A stretch of DNA of 64,000 nt from positions 3,906,001 through 3,970,000 of the forward strand of contig NZ_JACCCO010000001.1 of assembly GCF_013409935.1 (NCBI RefSeq), given 5' to 3'. The notes beneath the pieces were generated by a model. It saw only the letters and a program-made list of their open reading frames with translations. It had not been told where the DNA came from and did no database searches. This document shows positions 45,035-53,323 of the stretch, one piece after another. A program made the position numbers and the translations under genes. The stretch is from Streptosporangium sandarakinum (GTDB lineage Bacteria; Actinomycetota; Actinomycetes; Streptosporangiales; Streptosporangiaceae). Every line of letters begins with the position of its first letter. The stretch's first letter is position 1.

Positions 45035-46255
45035 TCAGGGGTTGTGGAAGTTGATCTCCGGATTGGCCGGTGATGGTCCGGTGAGCAGGGGTTGTGGGAT
45101 GCCTTTGAGGTGCAGATCGAAAAAGGCGCCGACATAGGTGCGGGTGATCTGTTCCGCACGCTGGGGGGAGAGCCCTGGGCCGGGTTTGCCCGCCCATGCG
45201 GAGAGGATGGGCATGTCGGTGAACGTGCCGTGGTCGGAGCCGGTGACGGTCAGCCAGCGCTTCCAGCCGTTCAGGCTCGTCCATGCCTGCTCCCAGGTGG
45301 GGTCCATGCCCGGGCTCTCGTGCTGGGCGCCGAACAGCAGGAAGGGGCGGTGGTCCAGGCCGGTGGCGGGGACCGGTGTGTAGAAGGTGCCGTCCATGTT
45401 CACCCCGGCCCGTACCCGGTGGTCGGTGGCCATGGTCGTGGCGGCGGCGTTTCCTCCGATGGAGTGCCCGGCCATACCGATGCGCTTGGGGTCGATCATA
45501 CGGGCGTACTGCCAGACCGGATGGTGAGTGGTCAGTTGGTCGATCACGAAGGAGATGTCCTTGGCCCGGCTCGCGGCGATGGCCGCGGGCCCGCCCGCCG
45601 GGGGCTTGTCGCAGATGACGCAGGCGAGGGTGCGTCCGTCAGGGAAGGTCGTGCCTGAGGTCTCGTAGGTGTGGTCGACCAGTGCGACGACGTACCCGCG
45701 GCCGGCCAGGTCCTCTGCGAGGCCGGTGAGGGTGGCACGCGGGAACGCGAGGCCGGGTGAGAGCACCACCAGCGGGAACCTGCCGCGCGTGGGGTGTGCG
45801 TCGGTGTGCGCCCATGTGCGGGCGCTGCTGAGCTTGTCGGGCGGGATGTTGGCGTCGGGCGCCTTTGCCTGCAGGAACAGCCGGGCCTCCTCGGTGGTCA
45901 TGTACGGTGCCGGTCCACCGGTCTTGGACCGGGCGGGGTAGTACATCGACACCATCAGCTGCCGCGGACCCGCCGACGGCACCCAGGGATCTGGACGGCG
46001 GGCGTCGAGGAGGTGCAGGGTCGTGCGACCGACCGCGTGCGGGCCGGTCGGGCGAGGCAGTACCGCGGTCCCGGAGGAGTACGAGACCGTGGAAGGAGCG
46101 GCATGTGCCGCTGCCACTATCTGGGCCGGCGAAGCGGCGCACGCCGTCGCGGTGGTGAAGCCCAGCAGGATGGCGGCCAACCGCGGCAGCCGGCCGCGCC
46201 GGCCCGTCAGAACGCGGCCGAGCGGCCGGGCCATATCGGTGTTTCCTGGTTTCAT
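45035..46255 (-). CDS. Secreted lipase/PAF-acetylhydrolase-like alpha/beta hydrolase
   Basis: A 406-residue protein with a hydrophobic export signal (LPRLAAILLGFTTATACAAS) near residues 22-42. The hydrolase domain has LVVLSPGLAFPRATLT (oxyanion region), the nucleophile in GMAGHSIGGNAA, NMDGTFY and the terminal His in GSDHGTFTD, as in PAF-acetylhydrolase/chlorophyllase-like enzymes. AAGGAA precedes the ATG at 46255. It lies 130 bases downstream of the ABC permease gene in the same direction and may belong to that transcript. Substrate unknown. Confidence 0.83.
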   Translation of the reverse strand: MKPGNTDMARPLGRVLTGRRGRLPRLAAILLGFTTATACAASPAQIVAAAHAAPSTVSYSSGTAVLPRPTGPHAVGRTTLHLLDARRPDPWVPSAGPRQLMVSMYYPARSKTGGPAPYMTTEEARLFLQAKAPDANIPPDKLSSARTWAHTDAHPTRGRFPLVVLSPGLAFPRATLTGLAEDLAGRGYVVALVDHTYETSGTTFPDGRTLACVICDKPPAGGPAAIAASRAKDISFVIDQLTTHHPVWQYARMIDPKRIGMAGHSIGGNAAATTMATDHRVRAGVNMDGTFYTPVPATGLDHRPFLLFGAQHESPGMDPTWEQAWTSLNGWKRWLTVTGSDHGTFTDMPILSAWAGKPGPGLSPQRAEQITRTYVGAFFDLHLKGIPQPLLTGPSPANPEINFHNP

Positions 46256-46385
46256 CAGGTTCCTTAGCACTGTTCCCGGAAGGATGGGGGCGTGCGTCGT
46301 CGGTGGCACCGGGGCAGGCCGGTGCCACTGAACGAGTGCGGGAGAGCGCGCGCCAAGCCGGCCCATGCGGCGGCGCGGCGTCGAG

Positions 46386-47402
46386 TCAGCCGATCCGGCG
46401 GCGCAGCAGCCAGACGGTGGCGATGCCCAGCAGCAGGATGAGCAGGCCCATCCAGCCGGCCTCGATGAACTGGAACGGCCAGAACCGGCCGGCGGGATGG
46501 TAGCTCGTGACGACGGTGTAGTGCTGGGCCCGGAGCCAGTTGCCGAAGGTGACTGCGGGAAGCCCGTCGCCGGACGACGAGAGCAGCGCCCATTTCGAGT
46601 GCAGGCTTTGGCTCTGAGCGTCGCTGAGCAGGTGACCGGCGGGGTCCACGTACGCCGTGGCGACCGCCCAGTCACGCGGGCCGATCTGGCCCGCTGTGAC
46701 CAGAGGTGTCATGTAGTGCTGACGAAGTTGGAAGACGGTTGCCGCGACGAGGCCGAACGAGGCGAGGAAGACCGTGCCGACCGTGATCATGGTGCGGCGG
46801 ATCAGCAGGCCCGCGAACACCGCGGCCGTGAAGGCCAACAGCGTCTGGACCGGGAAGGCGATGCCCTGGAACTCGAAGCCGAGGTAGTTGCCGAAGGCCA
46901 TGGACATGACGTGGTCCAAAGGAGCGTTGTACCAGGTGTACAGGACGCCGTAGGCCGCCGTCACCACGACCAGCACGACGGCGATCAACAACAGCTTGGT
47001 CAACAGCCAGCGGGTACGCCCGGCCCCCTGGGTCCAGGCGAACCGGTAGGTGCCCATCTCCAGCTCACGCGCGATCAGCGGCCCCCCGATGAAGGCGCCG
47101 AACGCCCCGGGAAGCAGCAGCAGGAACATCAACGGCCAGCTCGGCGAATAGGAGCTGAACAGCTCCTGGGCGAGTTGCTTGCAGGTGCCGCTGGAAAAGG
47201 AAGCGCACCGCGCCAGCCCGAGCTGGTCGTAGGTCGAACGGGCCCGCAGGCCCTCGACCACCATCAGGATGGCGAAACCGGCCAGCATTCCCAGCAGGCC
47301 GTAGAAGGCGAACCGGTGCTGGCGCCAGGTGATCCAGGCCAGGCCGAGCCGGGGCAGTGAGCCGCCATGGGGGCTGGGCGGTGAACAGGTCGTCATCAGC
47401 AT
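46386..47402 (-). CDS. ABC-2-type transporter permease
   Basis: A 338-residue membrane protein with about six segments. It resembles permeases encoded with YtrA-type regulators and single ATPases (FLLLLPGAFGAFIGGPLIARELEMGTYRFAWTQG is a typical ABC-2 motif). A large extracytoplasmic loop (~residues 60-100 and 240-300) is present. Start 47402 overlaps the ATPase stop; a second Met at 47396 is possible. The substrate is unknown; such systems often give resistance to cell-envelope stress. Confidence 0.82.
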   Translation of the reverse strand: MLMTTCSPPSPHGGSLPRLGLAWITWRQHRFAFYGLLGMLAGFAILMVVEGLRARSTYDQLGLARCASFSSGTCKQLAQELFSSYSPSWPLMFLLLLPGAFGAFIGGPLIARELEMGTYRFAWTQGAGRTRWLLTKLLLIAVVLVVVTAAYGVLYTWYNAPLDHVMSMAFGNYLGFEFQGIAFPVQTLLAFTAAVFAGLLIRRTMITVGTVFLASFGLVAATVFQLRQHYMTPLVTAGQIGPRDWAVATAYVDPAGHLLSDAQSQSLHSKWALLSSSGDGLPAVTFGNWLRAQHYTVVTSYHPAGRFWPFQFIEAGWMGLLILLLGIATVWLLRRRIG

Positions 47403-48310
47403 GCCACCTGTTCGCTACGGGCTCGTGCCGGGCCAGGGAGCATCGAGGCCGAGGGCTCCCGCATGTAGGCCAGCACCAATTCCTCCAGGCCGACCGGGTG
47501 CCGTTGCCAGCCCGGCGGCGCGGCGGAGAGGTCACCGGTGCGGATCAGCAGGTGCGCCTGCGCGGAAGCGCGCCGGTCCCGGACCACCGGGAAGCGCTGG
47601 GCAATGGCATCGACCTGCTCGGCCGGGCCGGTCAGGACGTGATGCCCGGCCGTCAGGTCCTCGACTTCGCCGGCGACCTGCACCTGCCCGCCCTGGACGA
47701 CGACGAGGTAGTCGCAGACGCGCTCCAACTCGGCGACGACATGGGAGGAGAACACCACAGAGACGTCCTCCTCGGCCACCGCAGCCATCAGGGCCGCCAT
47801 GAAGTCATGCCGGGCCACCGGATCGAGGGCGGCCAGCGGCTCGTCCAGGATCAGCAGCTTCGGACGTTTGGCGAGAGCGAGCGTGAGCGCGACCTGAGAC
47901 CGCTGACCGCCCGACAACGCACCGACCTTCTTGTCCAGCCGGATTCCCAGCTCCGCCAGCCGGCCCTGAGCGCGTGCGGTGTCCCACCGCCGGTTCAGGT
48001 TGCGCCCCACCCGCAGCATGTCGGCGACGGACAGATTGCGGTAGAGAGCGGCGTCCTGGGCCATGAAGGCGACCCCGTCCAGCGCGGCCGGCGATCCCGC
48101 CGGCAGGCCACCCAGCACCCGCACCTCGCCGGCCGTGGGCGTGGCCAGGCCGACGGCGAGACTCAGCAACGTGGTCTTGCCCGCGCCGTTCGGGCCGACC
48201 AGCCCGACCACATGCCCGGCGGGGATCGCCAGCGAGCAGTCCCGCAACGCCCAGGTCCGCCCATAGCGCTTGCCAAGCCCGGACGTCTCGATCGCGATGC
48301 CCATGCTCAC
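47396..48310 (-). CDS. ABC transporter ATP-binding protein
   Basis: A 304-residue ATPase. Walker A VGPNGAGKTTLL, signature ALSGGQRSQVAL, Walker B LLILDEPLAALD and the H-loop SSHVV are intact. The C-terminal ~90 residues form an added domain found in YtrB/BcrA-like proteins. GTG at 48310 overlaps the gntR stop (GTGA); ATG at 48304 is also possible. Forms a gntR-ATPase-permease operon. Confidence 0.92.
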   Translation of the reverse strand: MSMGIAIETSGLGKRYGRTWALRDCSLAIPAGHVVGLVGPNGAGKTTLLSLAVGLATPTAGEVRVLGGLPAGSPAALDGVAFMAQDAALYRNLSVADMLRVGRNLNRRWDTARAQGRLAELGIRLDKKVGALSGGQRSQVALTLALAKRPKLLILDEPLAALDPVARHDFMAALMAAVAEEDVSVVFSSHVVAELERVCDYLVVVQGGQVQVAGEVEDLTAGHHVLTGPAEQVDAIAQRFPVVRDRRASAQAHLLIRTGDLSAAPPGWQRHPVGLEELVLAYMREPSASMLPGPARARSEQVAC

Positions 48311-48774
48311 GCGACCACCCCAGCTCGGCCGCCGCCGTCTTCCTCGTCAACCAGGACGTCACGACTCTGGCGCAAGTCGTGCAACGCGGCCGTGAACAGC
48401 GCGGCCATGCCGTCCTCATCCAGTCCGGCTTTGCTCGCCGTACGCATCCAGGCCAGCATGCTCTTCTGCAGAGCGGCCTGCTCGCGCAACCCCACCTTGC
48501 CCAGCGTGCCCTCGACGAAGGTGCCGACGCCGCGCCGCCCGACCACCAAGCCACGGTGCTCCAGCTCTCGGTAGGCCTTCAGCACCGTGTTCGGGTTGAT
48601 GGCCAGCCCGGCGACGATGTCCTTGACCCTCGGCAGCTGATCACCCTGCCGTAGATACCCCAGCCGCAGCGCCTGCTCCACCTGCTGGACCAGCTGGAGA
48701 TAGGTCGGCACCCCCGAGCCGGGATCGAGCCGGAACTCGATCGGCGACGGCGAACCATCTTTATCTATATCCAT
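48307..48774 (-). CDS. GntR family regulator, YtrA subfamily
   Basis: A 155-residue regulator. The GntR winged helix spans about residues 20-85 (VPTYLQLVQQVEQALRLGYLRQGDQLPRVKDIVAGLAINPNTVLKAYRELEHRGLV), and the short helical C-terminus is typical of YtrA-type proteins, which repress ABC-transporter operons. The AT-rich sequence around its start contains CTATATCCATAG, a possible operator. It is the first gene of the operon. Confidence 0.9.
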   Translation of the reverse strand: MDIDKDGSPSPIEFRLDPGSGVPTYLQLVQQVEQALRLGYLRQGDQLPRVKDIVAGLAINPNTVLKAYRELEHRGLVVGRRGVGTFVEGTLGKVGLREQAALQKSMLAWMRTASKAGLDEDGMAALFTAALHDLRQSRDVLVDEEDGGGRAGVVA

Positions 48775-48843
48775 AGTTATTGAGTTAAAGGGATTTGGTC
48801 GCCATCGTCAACTTCACACACTGGCGCCCCATGAGTCGCTACG

Positions 48844-48886
48844 CGCTCATGTACGTGATAATGATCTATTATCACGTACATGAGCG
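48844..48886. repeat. Perfect 19-bp inverted repeat with 5-base spacer
   Basis: Arms at 48844-48862 and 48868-48886 (beginning CGCTCATGTACGTGATAAT and its complement) around GATCT. AT-rich, in the divergent region between gntR and the tyrosine recombinase gene, 113 bases before the recombinase ATG. Its size and layout fit a tyrosine-recombinase core site or a dimeric regulator's operator. Confidence 0.85.
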
Positions 48887-48998
48887 ATCATGGCGGCGCG
48901 GCGACCAGGAGAACCCTCCGACGGGGCGATGCGCGACTCCGGCACGTTATCTGGTACATCACCCGGACCGGTGCAACGACCGCCGCCCGGCGACCGGC

Positions 48999-49940
48999 AT
49001 GAACGCCGTGCCGAAAGTCGCCGCCCTTCGCGGCGGGCACATCACGCTCGCCGCGGCCGCCGACGCCTTTCTCGCCACGCCGCGCACGGCCAACCCCAAC
49101 ACCCACCGCGCCTACGCCTCGGCCATCGACCGCGTCATCGCGCTGCTCGGCCGAGACCGGCCGCTCGCCGAGGTCGCCGACGCCGAGATCGGCGCCGCGC
49201 TCACCGAGCTGTGGGGCCGATGCGCGCCGGCGACCTGGAACCGCAACCGCGCCGCCGTCACCTCCTGGCTGATCTGGTGCCAGACCAAGAAGCACTGGGC
49301 AGCGCCTTCGGTCCCGGCCGACGCCGAACGCCGCAAGGAAAGCGCGGATGAGACCCGCGCGGTCGCCAAGACCACCATCCACCGGCTGCTGTCCCGCCGC
49401 GACATCCCGCTGCGCGAGAAGACCCTGTGGCGGATGCTCTACGAGACCGCGGCACGGGCCACGGAGATCCTGGCGCTCAACGTCGAGGACTTGGACCTGG
49501 AGCACCGTCGCGCCCCTGTCCGGTCCAAGGGCGGCGCGATCGAGTGGGTGTACTGGGACAGCGGCACCTCCCACCTGCTGCCCCGCCTGCTCCGGCTGCC
49601 CGACGGCAGCACCCGCACCCACGGGCCGGTGTTCCTGTCCGAACGCCGCCCGGTCCCCGCCCGCCGCCCGGGCGCCGGCGACATCTGCCCGCACACCGGC
49701 CGCGCCCGCCTCGGCTACGACCGCGCCCGCGTCCTCCTCGACACCTACGCCGGGCTCGACCTGCACCAGCTGCGCCACAGCGCCGCCACCCACCTCGGCG
49801 AAGCCGAAGTCCCGCTACAGCTCATCATGGGCAAGACCCGCCACAAGAACCCCCGCACCGCCATGCGCTACGTCAAACCCGGCCCTGAGGCCATCGCCAA
49901 GGCCACCGAGGTCCTGGCACCCCGCCGCCGAACCCACTGA
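48999..49940 (+). CDS. Tyrosine recombinase/integrase (XerC/D-like)
   Basis: A 313-residue site-specific recombinase. An N-terminal SAM-like core-binding domain (residues 15-95) precedes the catalytic domain with Arg153 (AARATEIL), Lys177, His256-x-x-Arg259 (LHQLRHSAATHL), His282 and the nucleophile Tyr291 (MRYVKP). All six active residues are present. The ATG at 48999 matches the family start; a longer frame from 48795 runs through the palindrome. It may act on the 19-bp inverted repeat upstream or belong to an integrated element. A terminator follows. Confidence 0.9.
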   Translation: MNAVPKVAALRGGHITLAAAADAFLATPRTANPNTHRAYASAIDRVIALLGRDRPLAEVADAEIGAALTELWGRCAPATWNRNRAAVTSWLIWCQTKKHWAAPSVPADAERRKESADETRAVAKTTIHRLLSRRDIPLREKTLWRMLYETAARATEILALNVEDLDLEHRRAPVRSKGGAIEWVYWDSGTSHLLPRLLRLPDGSTRTHGPVFLSERRPVPARRPGAGDICPHTGRARLGYDRARVLLDTYAGLDLHQLRHSAATHLGEAEVPLQLIMGKTRHKNPRTAMRYVKPGPEAIAKATEVLAPRRRTH

Positions 49941-49992
49941 TCAACTGAGTGGCGGCCTGCCGGAGCTTTAGGAGTTCCGGGCCAAGAGGCAA

Positions 49993-50024
49993 GAGGGGAG
50001 TACCCCCACCGGGGTGCTCCCCTC
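49993..50024. terminator. Bidirectional terminator after the recombinase gene
   Basis: GAGGGGAG (49993-50000) pairs with CTCCCCTC (50017-50024), and the stem continues inward through TACCCC and GGGGTG to a CACC loop. It lies between the convergent recombinase and ABC binding-protein genes. Confidence 0.85.
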
Positions 50025-50052
50025 GCGCGTGCGCCGCCCGCCCGCCGTCGGA

Positions 50053-51225
50053 TCAGCCGTGGTTGACCCGCCAGAAGTCGGAGACGGTCTGACGGCCGCG
50101 CAGGTCGCCGAGGAGCGAGGCGGGGTCGGTGTGGAAGAGCTGTCCCTGCCAGTCGGGCAGACCGGGTGGGACGACCAGCGGCTTGACCGTGCTGTTGCCG
50201 GAGACGCCGCCCTCGCCGATCTCGTGCTTGACGCCCTCCTCGGTCATGATGAAGTGGACGTACAGCTTGGCCGCGTTGGGGTGCTTGCTCTTGGCGGCGA
50301 TCCCGACGAACTTGGGATAGCTGAAGCCCACGAACGGCGCCATGCCCTCGCACGTCTTCTGGGCGTACCCCTTGTCCTCGTTGTTGCGGAACTTGGAGAT
50401 CGACATGAAGCCGATCTTCTTGTCGGTGGCGTTGGGCGCGCCCAATGCTCCGGAGATGTCCTCGTCGGAGCCGGTCAGCACCGGCCGGTTGCCCGCCACC
50501 CGCTTGATCCACTCGTAGGCGGCACTCTTCTCCTTGATCTCCAGGGGCTTGCCGTACTTCGCCTGGTACGCCTCCTGGAGGGCCTGGTTGCCGTGCGCGT
50601 CCAACTGGGTGAAGAACGACAGCACGGTGGGCTTGCCCAGGGGGTCCTGCATCACCAGCTTGCCGGCCCACTCCGGCTCGGTCAGGTCCCACACGTTCTT
50701 CACCGGGCACCCGCCGGGCGAGAGCTTGGGGTTGTAGGCGAAGACCGTCGCCTTGGAAAGGGCGAGCAGCGGATTCCGGCTCTCGGCCGGGATCTGGTCC
50801 TTCAGGTCGGCGGGCACCCAGGTCCGCGCCACGCCCTGCGGGATCAGCTGGCCCACCAGGACCCCGCCGTCCTCGTACATCGCCGCGTCGATCGTGACGT
50901 TGTCCGCGGCGTGCTCTCTGATCATCTTCTCGGCGGTCTGCGGGGTGTCGGACTTGACCCCCTCCATGGCGATGCCGTATTTCGCGGTGAACGCCTTGGC
51001 GACCTCCTCGATGTCACCGCTGGAGTCGTAGACCAGCAGGCTGCCTTCCTTCTTGGCGGCGGCGACCAGGGCGTCCAGGTCGAGGGTCGCGTCCATCGAG
51101 GCCGCGGGAAGCGGCTGGGCGGCCGTCGCCGCCGACGACGGGGCGTCGGTGGCGGTGGAGGGGGCGCAGGCCGCGACGGCCAGCGCCAGCAGTGCCATGG
51201 GCACGATCTTCCGGGTACGCCTCAA
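50053..51225 (-). CDS. ABC transporter substrate-binding lipoprotein (ferric/phosphorylated-solute family)
   Basis: A 390-residue extracytoplasmic binding protein. The signal peptide ends in a lipobox (AVAAC, Cys20). The mature protein resembles periplasmic binding proteins of the Fe3+/aminoethylphosphonate/sugar-phosphate class (AKKEGSLLVYDSSGDIEEVAKAFTAKYGI, WDLTEPEWAGKLVMQDP, EGGVSGNSTV). It is divergent from the GntR regulator, and the matching permease and ATPase genes lie at 60543-63515. Context suggests an inositol phosphate or related phosphorylated ligand; iron is the alternative. A TTGACA -35 box overlaps an operator-like palindrome in front of it. Confidence 0.85.
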   Translation of the reverse strand: MRRTRKIVPMALLALAVAACAPSTATDAPSSAATAAQPLPAASMDATLDLDALVAAAKKEGSLLVYDSSGDIEEVAKAFTAKYGIAMEGVKSDTPQTAEKMIREHAADNVTIDAAMYEDGGVLVGQLIPQGVARTWVPADLKDQIPAESRNPLLALSKATVFAYNPKLSPGGCPVKNVWDLTEPEWAGKLVMQDPLGKPTVLSFFTQLDAHGNQALQEAYQAKYGKPLEIKEKSAAYEWIKRVAGNRPVLTGSDEDISGALGAPNATDKKIGFMSISKFRNNEDKGYAQKTCEGMAPFVGFSYPKFVGIAAKSKHPNAAKLYVHFIMTEEGVKHEIGEGGVSGNSTVKPLVVPPGLPDWQGQLFHTDPASLLGDLRGRQTVSDFWRVNHG

Positions 51226-51323
51226 GTGGCGTCACTCCTCTTGCCTCTCGGGGTGGTGGGCGCCGCCCAGAGCCCCCGATCCGGCGCCGCGGTTGCTCAA
51301 CGATGAACGTCATGTGAATAATT

Positions 51324-51333
51324 TGTCAAGACA
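51324..51333. promoter_or_regulatory. TGTC-N2-GACA palindrome over the -35 of the binding-protein gene
   Basis: TGTCAAGACA; read on the minus strand it contains a perfect TTGACA hexamer (51329-51324), positioned ~100 bases before the binding-protein start. A repressor bound here would block that promoter. Confidence 0.6.
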
Positions 51334-51398
51334 TACTTACTTAGCTGCGGCATCCGGAACACTTCCGTGACCGGGCGAGGTCGAGCCATTTGACCATT

Positions 51399-51408
51399 GG
51401 TCAGGACA
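51399..51408. promoter_or_regulatory. Variant operator in the gntR promoter
   Basis: GGTCAGGACA, one base off the palindrome TGTCAGGACA. It lies directly downstream of TTGACC (51390-51395), a good -35 box, and upstream of the likely -10 region near 51412-51418, a placement expected for autorepression. Confidence 0.5.
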
Positions 51409-51433
51409 TTCTGATGTCAGTTACCGTTTTCCT

Positions 51434-52177
51434 GTGACTGTGACGAAATTGGACATCGACCTCGATCGATCGAGCCCCGTTCCGCTCTACTTCCAGATGG
51501 CCGAACGGATCGCGGAGGCCATCCAGAACGGTGAACTGCCGTCGGGCACCCGGCTCGACAACGAGGTGCAGCTCGCCGACCAGCTGGGACTGTCGCGCCC
51601 CACCGTCCGCCAGGCCATCCAGTACCTCGTGGACAAGGGGCTGCTGGTCCGCAAGCGCGGCGTCGGCACCCAGGTCGTGCACGGCCAGGTGAAGCGGGCG
51701 GTCGAGCTAACCAGCCTCTACGACGACCTCCGCCGGGCCGGTCAGCAGCCGGAGACCCGGGTGCTGTCGATCGAGACGGTCCCGGCGGAGGAGGACGTCG
51801 CCGGCGTCCTCGGTGTCGCGCCGGGCACCCCGGTGCTCCGGCTGGAGCGGATCAGGTACGCCTCGGGGGAACCGCTCGCCCTGCTGCACAACTGGCTGCC
51901 GGCCGGTGCGGCGTCCCTGACCGCCGAGGCGCTCCAGGCGCGGGGGCTCTACGAGCTGCTGCGCTCGACCGGTGTCCGGATGAGGGTCGCCAACCAGCGG
52001 ATCGGCGCCCGTACCGCCACCCCGGCCGAAGCCCGTCTGCTGGAGGAGCGCCGCGGCTGCCCGCTGCTGACGATGGTCCGCACGACCTACGACGACCAGG
52101 GCCGGGCCGTGGAGCACGGCTCGCACGTCTACCGGGCCTCCCACTACGCGCTGGAGGTCACGCTCGTGGAGCGCTGA
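51434..52177 (+). CDS. GntR family regulator with UTRA domain (candidate inositol regulator)
   Basis: A 247-residue regulator. The winged helix occupies residues ~17-80 (VPLYFQMAERIAEAIQNGELPSGTRLDNEVQLADQLGLSRPTVRQAIQYLVDKGLL) and a UTRA ligand-binding domain follows (EPLALLHNWLP, ending YRASHYALEVTLVER). Start is GTG at 51434; later in-frame codons are possible. It sits between the ABC binding-protein gene and the iol operon, and palindromes TGTC-N2-GACA flank both. By position and family it is the probable iol regulator, comparable to IolR of Corynebacterium. Confidence 0.9.
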   Translation: MTVTKLDIDLDRSSPVPLYFQMAERIAEAIQNGELPSGTRLDNEVQLADQLGLSRPTVRQAIQYLVDKGLLVRKRGVGTQVVHGQVKRAVELTSLYDDLRRAGQQPETRVLSIETVPAEEDVAGVLGVAPGTPVLRLERIRYASGEPLALLHNWLPAGAASLTAEALQARGLYELLRSTGVRMRVANQRIGARTATPAEARLLEERRGCPLLTMVRTTYDDQGRAVEHGSHVYRASHYALEVTLVER

Positions 52178-52260
52178 GGGCGCGGGGGTGCGGGGCGCCG
52201 GGGGCGGCCGGGCGGGGCGCCGGCCGCGCGGCGCTCGGCGCTCGGCGCTCGGCGGCTCCG

Positions 52261-52287
52261 CCGGATGTCAGTTCATCCGAATGTCAG
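52261..52287 (+). repeat. Direct repeat CCGGATGTCAG / CCGAATGTCAG before the iol promoter
   Basis: Two 11-base words differing at one position (52261-52271 and 52277-52287); the second merges with the TGTC-N2-GACA palindrome. GATGTCAG also occurs at 51413-51420 near gntR. Probably part of the regulator's binding region. Confidence 0.5.
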
Positions 52288-52325
52288 GACAAAGTATTGA
52301 CTAGTGCTTGATGGTCGTTTAGAAC
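52282..52325 (+). promoter_or_regulatory. iol operon promoter with operator palindrome
   Basis: The operator TGTCAGGACA (52282-52291) is followed by a TTGACT -35 box (52297-52302) and TAGAAC (-10, 52320-52325) at 17-base spacing. Transcription would start near 52332, giving a ~20-base leader with GAGGAG before the ATG at 52352. Confidence 0.6.
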
Positions 52326-52351
52326 TGGAGTCCCCTGGACGAGGAGCCAAC

Positions 52352-53323
52352 ATGCGTGTGGGTTTGCTGGGCCTTGGTCGGATAGGCCTCTTCCATGCCA
52401 CCACCCTCTCGACGCTCGCCGACGAACTCGTCGTCTCCGACGTCGACCGGGCCAGAGCCGAGGACGTGGCGGCGCGGCTCGGGGCCCGGGTCGCCGACCC
52501 CTTCGACGCGGACGCGGTGGTGATCGCCACCCCGACGTCGACCCACGCGGAGGCGCTGCTCCGGGCGTGCGAGCTGGGAGTCCCGGCGTTCTGCGAGAAG
52601 CCCGTGGCACCCGGTGTGGCGGAGACCCTGCGGGTGGTCGAGGCCGTCGAACGCAGCGGCACCCTTGTGCACATCGGATTCCAGCGGCGCTTCGACGCCG
52701 GCTACGCCGCCGCGCGCGAGGCGCTGCGCGGCGGCGAACTGGGCGACGCGCACCGCGTCCACCTGGTGACCGCCGACCCCGCGCCGCCGCCCGCCGAATA
52801 CGTCGCGCTCTCCGGCGGCATCTTCCGCGACTGCCACATCCACGACTTCGACATCCTGCGCTGGGTCACCGGGCGCGAGGTGGACGTCGTCTACGCGACG
52901 GGCGCCAACCGGGGCGAGGACTTCTTCGCCGAGGCCGGTGACGTCGACACCAGCTCCGCGCTGATGACCATGGACGACGGCACGCTGGTCACCCTGCAGG
53001 GCTCACGCCACAACGGCGCCGGATACGACGTGCGGATGGAGATCGCCGGCACCCGCGCGACCTGGGCGGTCGGGCTCGGCGACCGGACCCCGCTGCGCTC
53101 GGCCGAGGGCCTGACCCCGGACGGCGAGCCGTGGCCGGACTTCCTCACCAGGTTCGACGCGGCCTACGTCGCGGAGATGGAGGCGTTCCTGGCGGCGGCG
53201 CGCGGCGAGCGCGAGAGCCCCTGCACGGTCCAGGACGCCCTGGCCGCCCTCTACATCGCCGAGGCGGCGGACCTGTCCCGCCGTACCGACCGTCCGGTCC
53301 GTCTCCTGGAGGTCGCCAAGTGA
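52352..53323 (+). CDS. Gfo/Idh/MocA family dehydrogenase (inositol 2-dehydrogenase-like)
   Basis: A 323-residue NAD(P)-dependent oxidoreductase. The Rossmann motif is GLLGLGRIGLFHATTL at the N-terminus; EKPVAP contains the conserved Lys of the EKP motif; GGIFRDCHIHDFDILRW carries the catalytic Asp/His pair typical of inositol dehydrogenases. It probably oxidises myo-inositol (or scyllo-inositol) at C2 as the first iol step, equivalent to IolG. GAGGAG precedes the ATG. Its stop overlaps the next gene (GTGA). Confidence 0.88.
   Translation: MRVGLLGLGRIGLFHATTLSTLADELVVSDVDRARAEDVAARLGARVADPFDADAVVIATPTSTHAEALLRACELGVPAFCEKPVAPGVAETLRVVEAVERSGTLVHIGFQRRFDAGYAAAREALRGGELGDAHRVHLVTADPAPPPAEYVALSGGIFRDCHIHDFDILRWVTGREVDVVYATGANRGEDFFAEAGDVDTSSALMTMDDGTLVTLQGSRHNGAGYDVRMEIAGTRATWAVGLGDRTPLRSAEGLTPDGEPWPDFLTRFDAAYVAEMEAFLAAARGERESPCTVQDALAALYIAEAADLSRRTDRPVRLLEVAK

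Noticed and set aside
45035-46675. A 546-residue version of the lipase-like gene extending to 46675
   Set aside because: The extension overlaps the ABC permease gene in another frame; the ATG at 46255 has AAGGAA and begins an export signal.
48795-48998. An N-terminal extension of the tyrosine recombinase through the 19-bp inverted repeat
   Set aside because: The translation of the palindrome region is not protein-like and core-binding-domain homology begins near the ATG at 48999.
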